This document shows positions 1-10,749 of a DNA stretch of 64,000 nucleotides, piece by piece. Each line of letters begins with the position of its first letter. The stretch's first letter is position 1. The position numbers were made by a program, and so were the translations under genes. Under the pieces are notes generated by a model. The model was not told where the DNA came from and searched no databases. It was given only the letters and a program-made list of their open reading frames with translations. This DNA comes from Desmodus rotundus (Eukaryota > Chordata > Mammalia > Chiroptera > Phyllostomidae), in NCBI RefSeq assembly GCF_022682495.2, contig NC_071392.1:109978896-110042895 (forward strand), given 5' to 3'.

Positions 1-1078
1 CCCCTCAGCGCTGAGGCCCCCCGCCCCCAGTCTCACCTAGTCCCTACACAGGACCCAGAGCACCTGGGACAACCTAAGTGAGAAGGTTTGTCTCCTCGGC
101 TTGGACTCCTTCAATGGCTCCCATCTTAGAGTAAAAGGCAATGTCTTTGGAATGTTCTAGAAGGCCTTAACAGTCTGGTTCCCCCTGCCGGTTCCTTACA
201 GCACCTCTGAGAGGTAAGCAAGGGAGGAGGGGTGGCTGTCACGGCACAGACAGGGAAGCAGAGGACAGGAGTGCGGGGAGTGTGGGGAGTGTGCGCGGGG
301 GCTGGAGCGCAGGCTGAGCAGACAGCTGCTGGTGCCTGTAACCCAGTGGGGCCATGCGACCCACCCTCTTCACAGAGCACGGGCTCCCCGCCCATTCTCC
401 AGAGACAAGCCAGATGCTGAAATAAGCTTGTGGACATTGTGCGCTTGGCTGGGGCCAGCCCCTGGATTCCACCCCTTTTTAGGCCAAATCAGAGCAGTGC
501 AAAGGCCACTCTGGGCTTCTGAGTAGCCATCAGAGGAATTTAAATCTCCTGGGGCCTGACTGGCGTGGGTCAGCCCCGGGGCAGCCTGCTGTCCGCTGGC
601 TCTTACTCTCACCTGCCGGGTTTCCTTAGGCAAGTCACTTATCTGTCAAAGAAGCACTGCTCCACTCCTGTGGAGGCCTAGCACTTAAGCATTCTCCTAA
701 TGAGTCTATGAAATGTGAGCTGCGTCCTATGATGTCAAAAACAACCAGCAGTCAGGTGTCAGATATCAGTGCACTCCTGGCTCAAGGAGAGGTCCAGTCT
801 AGGGTGGAATGTCACAGGATTCTGTCCCCGGCCCCTGTTCAGTGTCTATGGATCACTCTAAGGTGGGAAGTGTGGCCTTTTACAGTGCGGCCAGGAAGAG
901 CAAGAAGGCACTGGATATCGGAACCAGGATATCCAAAGACCTTGAGGAGCAGGGCCAATGAACCGAATATAAGAAGATGAAATTGGTGGAGTGAATGTCA
1001 ACCTCTGTACTTGAACCCAAACACCACCAACTGAGTTTGGGACAAGGAGGACAGGGGTGAGATGAAGCAGATTTAAGT
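1..1078. other. Upstream intergenic DNA, no gene seen
   Basis: This stretch is moderately GC-rich and single-copy in appearance. It has only short unrelated open frames on both strands, none with splice-site context or a recognisable protein. I see no exon, RNA gene or clear repeat. It lies more than 21 kb upstream of the TGM2 start; by human synteny (from memory) the next gene on this side would be KIAA1755, but no exon of it is visible. Confidence 0.5.
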
Positions 1079-1079
1079 C

Positions 1080-1262
1080 AGTAGTTCTCTATGGTCATTT
1101 CACACATTTATGGGATCGTTTTGGGCTGTCACTACAACTTGGGGGGTTCTCGTGACATTTAGGGAGCAAGGACCAAACATGCTGGGTGGCCCACGATATG
1201 CAGAACAGTCTCGCACTGTTGAAAATTTCCCTAAAATCCTCACAAGTTTCAAGTGTCCACCA
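1080..1262 (+). repeat. Probable MER20-like hAT remnant
   Basis: The segment carries degraded versions of blocks typical of MER20: TTTTGGGCTGTCAC, then an ACTTGGGGGGTTCT-like block, and later a TGCAGAACAG-like block before GTTGAAAATT. Alignment by eye is imperfect, so family assignment is tentative. The following 400 bases (about 1,263-1,750) are AT-rich, contain no gene I can support and look like further old repeat sequence. Confidence 0.4.
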
Positions 1263-1758
1263 GATGAAAACTCACAGCAAATATGAACAGGTTGGGCTTT
1301 AGTGCATCACAAAATTCAAAGTTCTTTTTATAAGACGTTACATGGAAAACTTAGCAACTTATGAAAAGATTGTCATTGACGAGGAAGCATAGATGCAATA
1401 AGGATAGTAACTCAGTTATTGAATAAGTTTTTTTCTGCCCAGCCTGTCTAGGAATGTAAAAACCATCACCAACTACATATTCAGATGGAAAAGTTTCCAG
1501 GGCATGACTGCAATTACTGAAAGACAGTGAAACCAGCTACATATATGAATAGAGGACATATGTAACTCCATTTTTACAGGCCTAGAGACAAATGTTAGTA
1601 AGTTAGAGGTGTAAGAAATTTCACTGAATTTCTTTGAAGATGATCATTTTGAATCTATGTTAGGAAAATTACATGTTAAATTAATTTATCTGGGGGTTAC
1701 CTGTTGTTTTTCAGTCTTACTCAGAAACTGTCCCCATAGATGCACCATGGGGTTCCTT

Positions 1759-1955
1759 TTTTGTTATTTTAAAATTTATTTTTATTTACTTATGTTTAGA
1801 GAGGGAGAAGGGAGGGAGAACAGTCAGCCATCCCTCACATGTCACCAACCGGGGACCTGGCCTGCAATCCAGGCACGCGCCCTGACTGGGAACTGAGCCA
1901 GTGACCCCGTGGTTTGCAGAATGATGCCCAATCCACTGAGCCATACAAGTCAGGG
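1759..1955 (-). mobile_element. VES-type bat SINE
   Basis: A tRNA-derived SINE in reverse orientation. The T-rich tail complement comes first, then the GAGAGGGAGAAGGGAGGGAG-like body, and the tRNA-like head ends at 'caatccactgagccatacaagtcaggg'-type sequence. It is bracketed by a target-site duplication of about 18 bp, TGCACCATGGGGTTCCTT at 1741 and TGCACCACGTGGTTCCTT at 1956, which supports retrotransposition at this spot. The SINE family identifies the genome as a bat. Confidence 0.9.
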
Positions 1956-1973
1956 TGCACCACGTGGTTCCTT

Positions 1974-2680
1974 GATAGCTTGGATGGGAAGCTTCCTCTT
2001 GTGATTCATCTGCTTGTCACTTCTGTGTAATGAGGAAGGTGGTTGCAAAGGGCTTTGTTGTCTTGAAGTTCTGCAGGTGAAATGCACCCCTCTGTTGAGA
2101 AGTGGGATTCTGGGGAAGTCGTGTCTCCTGTGTGACCACACCACTACCCCGTCCAGTGTCATAAATTGGGACTTATTGTTACACCCAGAGGCTCCCCTTC
2201 CTTACTCCCTGCCCTTGACACACTGCTGCCTGTCTTGTGTTCTCCCTGCTTCAGAGAGAGCACACTAGTGCTCTCTTTCTCTTATCACACACTGGTAAGT
2301 CAGGCCTGTTATGTCTTGTCCTAACAGCAGTTTTTATTTTAATCTCCACTTGCACCTTCTCCCTGTCATTTTCCTGCACTTCTTGTGAACAATAATGTCT
2401 GATGTGTTTATATCTCTGGAATTCCATTACTCATTATGGGTAGACATTGGTTATGACATCTTCTTGGGTAGTTGTGCCCAAGTACATAGTGAAATGCACA
2501 GAATTTTAATATAAATTATTTCCTGCTATACCCCCTTTATATTGCAGACTGGGCCACAGAGTGACACGTGCGTGGGTAGGTTATTATGCACAAATTTCAT
2601 TTCAGAAAATTAAAATGAAAGGAAGCATAAAATGTTTGCTACAAAAAAAATGGGGCTTTGGCGATCACATGCTGGGCTGC
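1974..2680. other. Intergenic DNA, no gene seen
   Basis: Mixed unique and AT-rich sequence with short open frames only. No splice-flanked coding block, RNA gene or confident repeat family was recognised. Confidence 0.4.
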
Positions 2681-3340
2681 AGACCCCACTAGGACGCCTC
2701 ACGTGCTCACTGAAGACACGTGCGAGGATGCTGACAGCAGCGCATTGGCCATAGTCCCACACTGGGAGCGATTGGGCACCCGTCAGAGCTGCATCGGTCT
2801 GCAGGCCGAGGTGAGCCACACAACGGAATACTCCACAGTGACAAGAACTAGCCACTTAAACAACCACACGCACCAATGCAGATGAATCTCACCTGAAGGA
2901 GCAGCTGAGTGAAAAAAGCCAGACGCAAAAGAGTATGCTCTGAATGATGCCATTTCTTTTTTTTTAAATTTTTATTCATTGATTTTATAGAGAAAGAGGA
3001 AGGAAGTGAGAGAAACATGGATTTGTTGTTCCATGAATTCATTGGTTGATTCTTATATGTGCCCTGACCAGGGATTGAACCTGCCACCTTGGTGTATTGG
3101 GACAACACTCTCACCAACTGAGCTACCTGGCCAGGGCCTGATGCCTTTTCCATAAGGTTCTAAAACCAGCACGACCAATCTATGCTGTTGGCTGTCAGGA
3201 CAGCGGTTACCTCTGGGGGGGGTGCGTGATGGGGTGGAAGCAGAGGGAAGACTTCTGGGGCAATGGTCATGTTCTGTTTCTGATAGGTCACGTTCAGTTT
3301 GTGAAGATTCGTCAAGCTGTGCACTTATGTGCATCTTTCT
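2680..3340 (+). repeat. Old L1 3'-end fragment, interrupted by a SINE
   Basis: The sequence follows the pattern of an L1 3' end on the + strand: a CACAACGGAATACTCCACAG-like block, a TGCAGATGAATCTCACCTGA-like block and a GAGTGAAAAAAGCCAGACGC-like block. After the SINE it resumes with a GGTTACCTCTGGGG-like block and TTCAGTTTGTGAAGATTCGTC. The interruption at 2956-3138 shows the L1 is the older of the two insertions. Confidence 0.6.
2956..3138 (-). mobile_element. VES-like tRNA-derived SINE inside an L1
   Basis: A reverse-oriented SINE with a T-rich start and the head motif 'ctgaccagggattgaacctg'. It ends in 'aactgagctacctggccaggg', the complement of a tRNA-like box A region. It is bracketed by imperfect direct repeats TGATGCCATTT (about 2945) and TGATGCCTTTT (3139). 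It is more diverged in the body than the other VES copies here, which suggests an older subfamily. Confidence 0.85.
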
Positions 3341-3344
3341 GCAT

Positions 3345-3762
3345 CTATACTTGTATTAGTCAGAGTTCTCCAGAGAAGCAGAACTGATCGGATGTACATA
3401 TGTATTCACAGAAAGAGAAATATCTATTAGCTATCTGTATGGGGAGGGGCATTTTAAAGAATTGGCTCATTCATACAGCTGTGGAGGCTGGTGAGTCCTA
3501 AAGCTGCAGGGTAGACCAGCAGGCTGGAGGCCCAGAGAAGAGCTGATGTAGCAGTGTGAGTCTGAAGCAAGTCTGCTGGTAGGATTCTCCCTCAGGAGAG
3601 GTCAGTTGTCTGTTAAGGCTTTTAGCTGATTAACAACCCACCCATATTATGGAGAGTAATCTGCTTTTTTCAGAGTCTTCAATGGGAATTTAAATGTTAA
3701 TCCCATCTAAAAAACCTCCTAGTATGACCCAGGCAAGTTGACACATAACAATAAGTTATTGG
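3345..3762. repeat. Ancient mammalian interspersed repeat (family not assigned)
   Basis: Starts with the widely dispersed block TTAGTCAGAGTTCTCCAGAG followed by AGAAGCAGAACTGATCGGAT. It continues through TGTGGAGGCTGGTGAGTCC and ATTATGGAGAGTAATCTGC and ends with CAAGTTGACACATAACA. I recognise this succession as a common eutherian repeat, probably L1-associated, but cannot name the subfamily without a library search. Confidence 0.55.
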
Positions 3763-3837
3763 GAGGTGGGGGAGGTGGGGGTCTTTGGACTAATGAGGTT
3801 AAAAACCACTAATGTAGCAACCCACATTAAGATATGT

Positions 3838-3965
3838 GATACTTGCAAATCACACCTTATAAGGGATTTGTGTCCAGAATGCACAATAAACACAGCTCAT
3901 ATAAATAATAAAGACAACTCAATTTAAACACGGGCTAAGGATCTGAAGAGACATTTCTCCCTAGA
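3838..3965 (+). repeat. L1 ORF2 distal fragment (first copy)
   Basis: This short L1 piece contains CCTTATAAGGGATTTGTGTC and GGGCTAAGGATCTGAAGAGA followed by CATTTCTCCC. The same segment recurs about 1.55 kb downstream at 5,397-5,510 inside a longer L1. The two copies differ at many positions, so they are two separate L1 insertions and not a recent tandem duplication. Confidence 0.6.
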
Positions 3966-4022
3966 ACCAGGCCTGCATTAAGTTGCATAAATAGGAATAT
4001 TGTAACTAGATTTAGGGAGGTG

Positions 4023-4023
<1 letters not shown>

Positions 4024-4061
<38 letters not shown>
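4024..4061. repeat. (TC)n microsatellite
   Basis: An uninterrupted run of about 19 TC dinucleotides ends in TTTCTG. It sits between two L1-derived segments. No function is implied. Confidence 0.95.
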
Positions 4062-4065
<4 letters not shown>

Positions 4066-5217
4066 GCTGATTAGTCATCACCTGGAGAGTTTTGTTTTTT
4101 TCTGGAGGTTACACCTTCATAGTGACCCAGGTTGTCACTGGCAGATGTTGGCAAGAGAGTTCCCAAAGTAAAATCACTGACATATCAAAAAGGCATGATT
4201 CACACGGCAAAGCAGAAGACTTAAAAATGGCTGAGTCATCAATCTGATAAAGGACATCTATGGAAAACCCACAGCTAACACCACACTTACTGGCAAAACC
4301 TAGATGTTTTTCTCTAAGATGAGGAACAAGACAATGACATCTGCTCTCACCACTTCTGTTCAACATTGTACTGGAGGTTTAACCAAAGCAATTAGTTAAG
4401 AAAACAAAATAAAAGGTATTCAAATTGGAAAGAAGTAAAACTATCTCTATGTGTAGATGACATAATCTTATACATAGAAAATCCTAAGGAACCATATAGA
4501 AAAGTATTAGAAAGACTAATACTAAGTAAGACTAATCATAGGACTCTTCTACTGAAAACTATAAAACATTATTGAAAGAAGTGAAGGAAGATCTAAATAA
4601 ATGAACAGACATTCCATGTTTATGGATCCACAAACTTAATATTGTTATGTTGGCAATACTCTCCAAATTAAAGATTCAATGCAATATCTATCAAAATTCC
4701 AGCTGTATTTTTTCTCTCTTTTTTTTTTTTTTGCAGAAGTTGACAAGATGACCATAAAATCCATAGGGAATTGCAATAATGAGAACAATCTTGAAAAAGG
4801 AGAACTAGGTTGGAGGATTCACACTTTTTGATTTCAAAACTAATTACAAAGCTATAGTAATCAAGACAATGTGTATTGTATTCAGGAGAGACATATAGAT
4901 TGCGGGAATAGAATTGAGAATTTATGGTCAATTGATTTTCAACAAGGATGCCAAGACCATTCAACGGAGAAAAGAAGTCTTTCAACAAGCGAGGCAACGA
5001 CAGCTGAATATCCACATGCACACCACCCACAAAAACCAGCTCAAAGTGGGTCACAGACCGAAATGTAAGACTCTTAGAAGAAAACATAGAAGTAAACCTT
5101 TGCAACCGTGGGTAGGCAAAACCTTCTTAGATATAACACCAAAAACATAAACAGCAAAGAAAAAAATTGGACTTCACCACAATTGAAAACTTTTGTGCCA
5201 TCAAGAAAGTGAAAAGA

Positions 5218-5341
5218 ATAAAGGACCCATGGACAAAGACAATGGGATGGGGAGTGGGGGTACTGAATGTGGGAGGTGGGGGTTGGTAGGGTTGGGGACA
5301 CTAATGGGGGGAATGAGGACAACTGTAACTGAACAACAATA
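5218..5341 (+). mobile_element. Short young L1 3'-end insertion nested in an older L1
   Basis: About 124 bases begin with ATAAAGGACCCATGGACAAA, pass through a purine/G-rich stretch and GGGGACACTAATGGGGGGAA, and end in GAACAACAATAAA. They interrupt the old L1 and are bracketed by AAGAAAGTGAAAAGA (about 5203) and AAGAAAAGTGAAAAGA (5342), a target-site duplication. Such an insertion is expected from severe 5' truncation during target-primed reverse transcription. The G-rich tail resembles the 3' UTR of lineage-specific bat L1s, by inference. Confidence 0.75.
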
Positions 5342-5759
5342 AAGAAAAGTGAAAAGACAACCCACAGAGTGGGAGAAAATATTTGTAAATCACATATCTT
5401 ATAAGGGATTTGTGTGCAAAATACATAATGAATGTTTACAAGTCATATGAATAATGAAAAGACAATTCAATTTAAAAATGGGCTAAGGATCTGAAGAGAC
5501 ATTTCTCCCAAGAAGATATGTCAGTGGCCAACTCACACATGGAGAGACGTTTAGCATCGTTATTCATTAGGGAAGTGTAAATCAAATCCATAGTAGAATA
5601 CCACTTGATACCCATGGAATACCCATAATAAAAAAAGAGAGACAATATTAAACGTTGTAGAGGATGTGGAGAAAATAGAAATTTATACACTGCTAATGCA
5701 CATGTAAAACAGTACAACTTTGGAAAACAGTTTTGCAGTACCTCAAGAAGTTAACAAAG

Positions 5760-5969
5760 TCCTGGCTGGTGTGGCTCAGTGGGTTGAGCACCAGCCTGCG
5801 AACCAAAGGATCACTGGTCCAATTCCCAGTCAGGGCACACGCCTGGATTGCAGCCCAGGTCCCCATCAAGGAGCGCACGAGAGGCAACCACATATTGATA
5901 TTTCTCTCCCTCTCTTTCTCCCTCTCTTCTCTTCTCTAAAAATAAATAAATAAAATCTTCTTTTAAAAC
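5760..5969 (+). mobile_element. VES-type bat SINE with A-rich tail
   Basis: Forward-oriented copy starting TCCTGGCTGGTGTGGCTCAG, with box B-like 'ggtccaattcccagtcagggc', a TTTCTCTCCCTCTCTTTC body and an AAATAAATAAATAAAATC tail. It is bracketed by AAGAAGTTAACAAAG (5745-5759) and AAGAAGTTGACATAG (5970-5984). It sits inside the L1 at 4,170-6,560. Confidence 0.93.
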
Positions 5970-6560
5970 AAGAAGTTGACATAGAGTTACCATAGAATCC
6001 AGCAATTTCAGCTCTAGATATATACCTAAGAGAAATTAAAACATACATTCGCACACAAACATGTACCCAAAAGTTCAGAGTTGCATTATTCTCAAAAGCT
6101 AAAAAGTAAAAACATCCCAAATGTCCATTAACTGATGAGTGGATGAATAAAATGTGATGTATCCATATAATGGAATTTTATCTGGCAATAAAAAGGAATG
6201 AAATTCTGATACACGCTACAACATTGACAAACCTTGAAGGTATTATGCCAAGGGAAAGAAGACAGTCACAAAAAAACACATATTGTATGATTCTATTTAC
6301 ATGGGATGTGCAGAATGGGCAAACCCATCGAGACAGAAAAGAGAGAAGTGGCTGCTGCAGGTGAAGGAGAAGGGTAGGCAGTGACTGCTCATACGTATGG
6401 AGTTTCTCTTTGGGGTGAAAAAGGTTCTAATATTATATTGTGGTGATGGATCCACAACTTTGAATATATTAAAAACCATTAAATTGTGCGCTTTAAATGC
6501 ATGGATTTTACGGTATGTTAATTATATCTCAGTATAACGATTTAAACAAACAAAGGGTAA

Positions 6561-7340
6561 ATCCTTGATTTCATGGTTAGAAATTTACCGCATTTACTAC
6601 TTTAAACAGAAAGAAATTTAATACAGGAAATTGGGTTCTTGCAAAATTATTGAAAACCTAGGAAGTGGGCTGGGCCTCCAGGAATGACTCAGAACATCAT
6701 TGCTATATTGCTTACCCATGGGAGCTGCTGCCTCTGCCACAGCCCCAAAGCTTGGGAACTGTTGTGTTCACAAATTTGTCATTTTAGCTTTAATTCAGGG
6801 ATCAGATGCTGCGGATTCCCTCCCACCCCAATACACATACACCCCGATCATCTCTAGACACCCATGAGCTGGTGATTGGACACTGAGGCCATGGCGGCAG
6901 AAGTCTCAGTGACTTCATAACCAGCAGGAAATAACCAAAGCTGCGCATCTCACACATGTGCAGTTGATGGGTATGACCTAATTTGTGTCAATCCTAGCTG
7001 CAAGGGAGTCTTGGAAATACCATCTTCACCCTTCCAGCCCCTAATGCAGCCCCTGCAGTACAGGAAGATACATAGGAAGAGGTTGAAATGAACGTTGAAT
7101 GAGCCAACCCACCACAGCCCACAACTTCGAGGTTGACCACCGTTTGCAATAGTGAAAAGATGGGAAACAACCTAATTGTGCAGCAGGAGGTATTTGATAA
7201 ATTGGGCTTCATCTGTTTGGTGAAATTCTAGATAAAATGAATAAATGTGTGCTGTATAATTACATATTGTGACTTGAAAAATGTTAGAACACACTGAAAA
7301 AAGTCAGGGGACAAAGTAGTACTCACAGGCCTTTCATGAG
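6561..7340. other. Intergenic DNA, no gene seen
   Basis: Unique-looking sequence with only short open frames. A segment near 7,090-7,240 (CCACCGTTTGCAATAGTGAAAA followed by TGGGAAACAACCTAATTGTG and AAATTGGGCTTCATC) resembles another degraded L1 3' end. No exon or RNA gene is visible. Confidence 0.4.
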
Positions 7341-7344
7341 AGCA

Positions 7345-7428
7345 AGAGCGACCTCTGTCTTGCCCACCTGTGTACCCCACTGCCTGGCACAGAGTGGGTG
7401 CTCAATAAACATTTGTTTATTGAACGTG
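7345..7428 (+). repeat. MIR/L2-type SINE or LINE tail
   Basis: Contains ACTGCCTGGCACAGAGTGGG followed by TGCTCAATAAACATTTGTTT, the conserved tail signature shared by L2 and MIR elements. Confidence 0.6.
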
Positions 7429-7439
7429 ATTTCATTTTT

Positions 7440-7632
7440 AGAAATTACAACCTTTTACAACCAGAGGGAAAATGGGGGTGGGGGAGGAGGAAGAAGGAAA
7501 GAGGGGATAAATGGTGATAGAAGGAGACTTAGGGTGGTGAACACACAGTACAATATACAGATGATGTATAGAACTGGACTCCTGAAACCTTTATAATTTT
7601 ATCAACCAATGTCACCCCAATAAATTCAATAA
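7440..7632 (+). mobile_element. Bat L1 3'-end fragment
   Basis: A G/A-rich segment (GGGGGTGGGGGAGGAGGAAG) leads into GAACACACAGTACAATATAC and TATAATTTTATCAACCAATG, then TCACCCCAATAAATTCAATAAA. This is the arrangement of an L1 3' UTR with its polypurine tract and terminal AATAAA. Exact borders are uncertain. Confidence 0.6.
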
Positions 7633-8598
7633 AAACCATTTCCATACACACATAATTTAAATATGATACAGCGACACTGGAAGAAGTACAGCCAAAGAGT
7701 AACAGTTGTTCTCTCTGGTAGTAATATTTGGAGTGACTTTTACTTTCCTCTTTTGGCTCTTCTGTATTTTATGAATTTTTAACAGTGAATGACTTAAACT
7801 CAATTAGGAAAAAACCCCACAGATGTTCTGGTAAAGCCACGGAAAGAAAACAGGCCCGCCGCATTTCTTTGTCGCCCACACATCTTGACACAAGGCTGAA
7901 CCCGTGTGTGCCCCAAGTCATTCCCGATGACTACATGGGCGCATCTCCACTTGCTACCTGAGGGATTTCTGGGTCACACTCAGGGAGCCTGAGGGTGGGA
8001 TTAAAGGTCTAAGGTAGTCCTGTCTCTTTAACACGGTGGCGTGTCTCCCAGAGAAAACCGGCCAAGTGCCAAAGTCGTGTGACATTTTCCAAGTGCCAGT
8101 CTCGAGTGCCTGCATAGGCTGTGCCAGGGTGAGGTCATGCTCGAGAATCTCTAAGAGCTAGACTGATAACTCAGCTCCACCCTGTACACCCGTCAGGCCC
8201 TGGGTCCATTGCTGCTTTGGCTGCCAAGCAGGCCCGACAACACTGCTACCAGCTGAGCTCAGCCAGGTGGGGGTGTCGGTCCTTCTCTAGGGCTGTGCCT
8301 CTGTATTGTGAGGAGTCCCTCAGTGGAAGGTGTTTACTGCTTTCATGTACACAGCTGTTGAGATCATAGGTCACGTTGAGAAGAGCGTAGAGACCAGAAT
8401 GAGAAACGTGAGAATCCCAATTGCCACCCAGAGTCACAACTTGGGTTAGTGAGGCCGAGCAGCAAATTTTCAACTGCTGTGCTGCAAGGATTTGTAAAAC
8501 ATGCAATACCTGACTATTTAGTCGGGGGCACTGAGCTCCTTCCCTTTAGACTGTCAAATAAAAAAAAAAAATGTCATCAGCCAACACAACTATAGCTG
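7633..8598. other. Intergenic DNA, no gene seen
   Basis: Mostly unique sequence with no convincing coding block, splice site pair or RNA gene. A short A13 run occurs near 8,558-8,570. Confidence 0.4.
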
Positions 8599-8599
8599 T

Positions 8600-8745
8600 C
8601 TGGTGTGAATGGACCAGAATTATATCTTTTTTGGGGGGTCATATCAGCCAAAAATATATTGTTTGGTGTGCCACAGAATTTTAGTAATTGACTTACGTGT
8701 GCCTTGAGATGAAAACGGTTGAAAACCACTGAGGTAGAGAGAGCA
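8600..8745. repeat. hAT-like DNA transposon remnant
   Basis: Contains TTTGGTGTGCCACAGAATTT, ACGTGTGCCTTGAGATGAAA and a terminal GGTTGAAAACCACTG. That last block matches the CAGTGGTTTTCAACC-type inverted terminal repeat of hAT elements in reverse complement. Only this end is clear, so the copy appears truncated. Confidence 0.5.
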
Positions 8746-9299
8746 TCAGCCTTGGTTTCCCCATCTCACCGAGAGCCAGCTGCTAACACGCCTTCTGCCG
8801 GTGGACAGTGCACCTGGTAATAGCTGCTCTTCATCCTTCCTGGGGCCTTAGTGAGGCCCCAGAACGTTCGATAGTCAGCACCAGCCATCACCTCATCTAT
8901 CACACCTATTAGCCAGATGGGAAAACTGAGGCTCCAGAGGGAAAGGGACATGTTCAAGGTCACACAACCAGAAGAGGAACGTGTAAGGAGAGGACTCCCA
9001 GATCGACTGTGCTCTTCAGACCCCAGAGCAGGACTAGATGGGAGGAACAGAGGAAAGGGATGTTACAGAAGGATAGGAACTGGTCCCCTTGGGAAAAGCT
9101 TCCCTCACAGGACCTACAAACCTACGCCAGCCTCAGGCTCAGTCCGCCTCCGTAGACCAGGTGGGAGAAAATGCTTCCGCCCCTGACCAGCTGTGGGTGC
9201 CGTTTTCCGTTTTTGGCCTCAATTTTCTCACCTTTAAAATAGGGCCCTGTGATTATGATAATCACTAAATTCAGGCTCTAAAATGTCATGGTTAGTGAT
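8746..9299. other. Intergenic DNA with a MIR-like core
   Basis: The segment about 8,900-8,980 (GATGGGAAAACTGAGGCTCC, then CAAGGTCACACAACCAGAAG) is the core of a MIR-family SINE. The rest is unclassified and without a gene. Confidence 0.45.
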
Positions 9300-9875
9300 T
9301 ACATCATCATCTTCCCCACACTCATTCCTAACCTTGTCACTCTCCCATTTAAAAGCTTTCCCGTGGCTCCCTAGGGCCTAACCCGAGCCTGGCATACAAG
9401 GCTCTTTGTGGTCTGGGCTCTATTAAGATCCCCTGGCTTAATTCCTTGCAAGTACCCCTAAGCTCCAGCCACACTCTTGGACACCACACTCTTTGACACC
9501 CCCTTCCTTTAAATTCTCCACACTCTTCCTTACCTCTGAGACTTTGCAGATAGGTCCCATCACATCAAATGCTCCTCTTTGCCTTATCTGCCTGACTAAC
9601 TCATATTCACAGTGTAAAACCCAGATTCAGTGTTACCTCCTCCGTGAAGCCTGCCCTGATCTGCCACATAGAATTTGTCTCCCATCTGGGTTTCCCAAGG
9701 TCCCAAGCCTTCCTCCAACATCATTTATGGGAATCACTATATACACAGTGAGCACCTTGAATCTTGAAATCCGTCTGTTTCCTCCACTGGCCTGAGAGTT
9801 CCTGGACAGTAGGAATTGTCATGACTCAGCCCACTTATTGAGTAAGTGCTCAATAAATGTTTGATAAAGAAATCA
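9300..9875 (+). repeat. L2 LINE 3' end
   Basis: A long L2-like 3' region: TTTCCCGTGGCTCCCTAGGG, AAGGCTCTTTGTGGTCTGGG, TTACCTCCTCCGTGAAGCCT and GCCCTGATCTGCC. It ends with TATTGAGTAAGTGCTCAATAAATGTTTGA-type tail sequence at about 9,837-9,866. Orientation follows from the tail position. Confidence 0.75.
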
Positions 9876-10486
9876 TCCAATAAGTTAAGTAATCTCCTAA
9901 AAAAAAGCCCTCATGGCTCTAACTCTTCAAGGGTCTCTAGACAACGGGAGCCCTTTCTGGGCCTCAGTGTCCCTAGCTATAAAATGGCAAGGCTGAAATA
10001 ATTGGCCTCTGAAGGCATGAGCTCTCTCTCCCCACCAGCTGTGACCAATCAGAGACCACAGTGATGCTATCAGCCTACTTAAAAGCTAATTCAGCTGAAG
10101 AAGAAATTGAGACACAGAAGAGAGTTAAGCAATCTCCAAGGTCACACAGCATCTAACGTGTGTGGTCAAAGCTTCACCCATCATTACTGGGTTTCCTTTA
10201 TGCTCACACACTTCTGCAGACAGAGCACACACTTCTCGGGCACTCACTCCATGCCCAGGTCCCCTCATCAGGGAAGAGCATCTCAGACAGAGGGAACAGC
10301 CAGTGCAAAACCTCTCAGCTGGGAGCAGGGCAGGCATGCTGAGGGAATGACGACAAGGCCAGAGGGGTGGGGTCTGAGTGAGCAGGGAAAGAATGGTGGG
10401 GAAGGGATAAAAGAACAGCATGGTCAAGCCATGGCGTCACTGGGGGCCTGGTGAGAACTTGGGCTTTAATCAGAGTGAAACAGAGA
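9876..10486. other. Intergenic DNA with MIR fragments
   Basis: Contains a MIR-like stretch near 10,095-10,150 (AAGAAATTGAGACACAGAAG, then CAAGGTCACACAGCA). Otherwise it is unclassified, with no gene seen. Confidence 0.4.
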
Positions 10487-10502
10487 GCCAATGCAAGTTC
10501 TT

Positions 10503-10733
10503 TTTTTTTTTTTTTAAAGATTTTGTGTATTTATTTTTAGAGAGAGGAGAAGGGAGGGAGAAAGAAAGGTAGAGAAACATTGATGTGGAAGAGAAACATT
10601 GACTGGTTGCCTTTCACATGCCCCCAACCAGGGACCTGGCCAGCAGCCCAAGCATGTGCCCTGACTGGGAACAGAACTGACAACCTTTCGGTTCACAGGC
10701 CGGCACTTAATCCACTGAGCCACACCAGCCAGG
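10503..10733 (-). mobile_element. VES-type bat SINE
   Basis: A reverse-oriented full-length copy: T16 start, ATTTTTAGAGAGAGGAGAAG body and tRNA-like head ending GAGCCACACCAGCCAGGG. The target-site duplication is excellent: GCCAATGCAAGTTCTT at 10487-10502 and GCCAATGCAAGCTCTT at 10734-10749. Confidence 0.95.
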
Positions 10734-10749
10734 GCCAATGCAAGCTCTT

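Larger units (their letters stand above)
4170..6560 (+). repeat. 5'-truncated old L1 retrotransposon with nested insertions
   Basis: The reverse-transcriptase catalytic region is recognisable, with an (F/Y)xDD-type stretch decoding as LCVDDIILYIENPK near 4,450-4,490. Several stop codons and frameshifts are present. The L1 3' end follows: AATGGAATTTTATCTGGCAA, AAAAAGGAATGAAATTCTGA, a TTTACATGGGATGTGCAGAA block and TTAATTATATCTCAGTATAA at the end. Two younger insertions break it: a bat L1 3' end at 5,218-5,341 and a VES SINE at 5,760-5,969. The element is dead; no intact ORF1 or ORF2 remains. Confidence 0.8.

Noticed and set aside
4024..4061. TC array and other direct repeats as a CRISPR-like array
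   Set aside because: It is a simple dinucleotide microsatellite with no spacers, in a vertebrate genome.
4450..4495. Reverse transcriptase signal as an active LINE or retroviral gene
   Set aside because: The VDD-containing stretch is real but lies in a 5'-truncated L1 with multiple frame breaks and two later insertions; there are no LTRs, gag or env.
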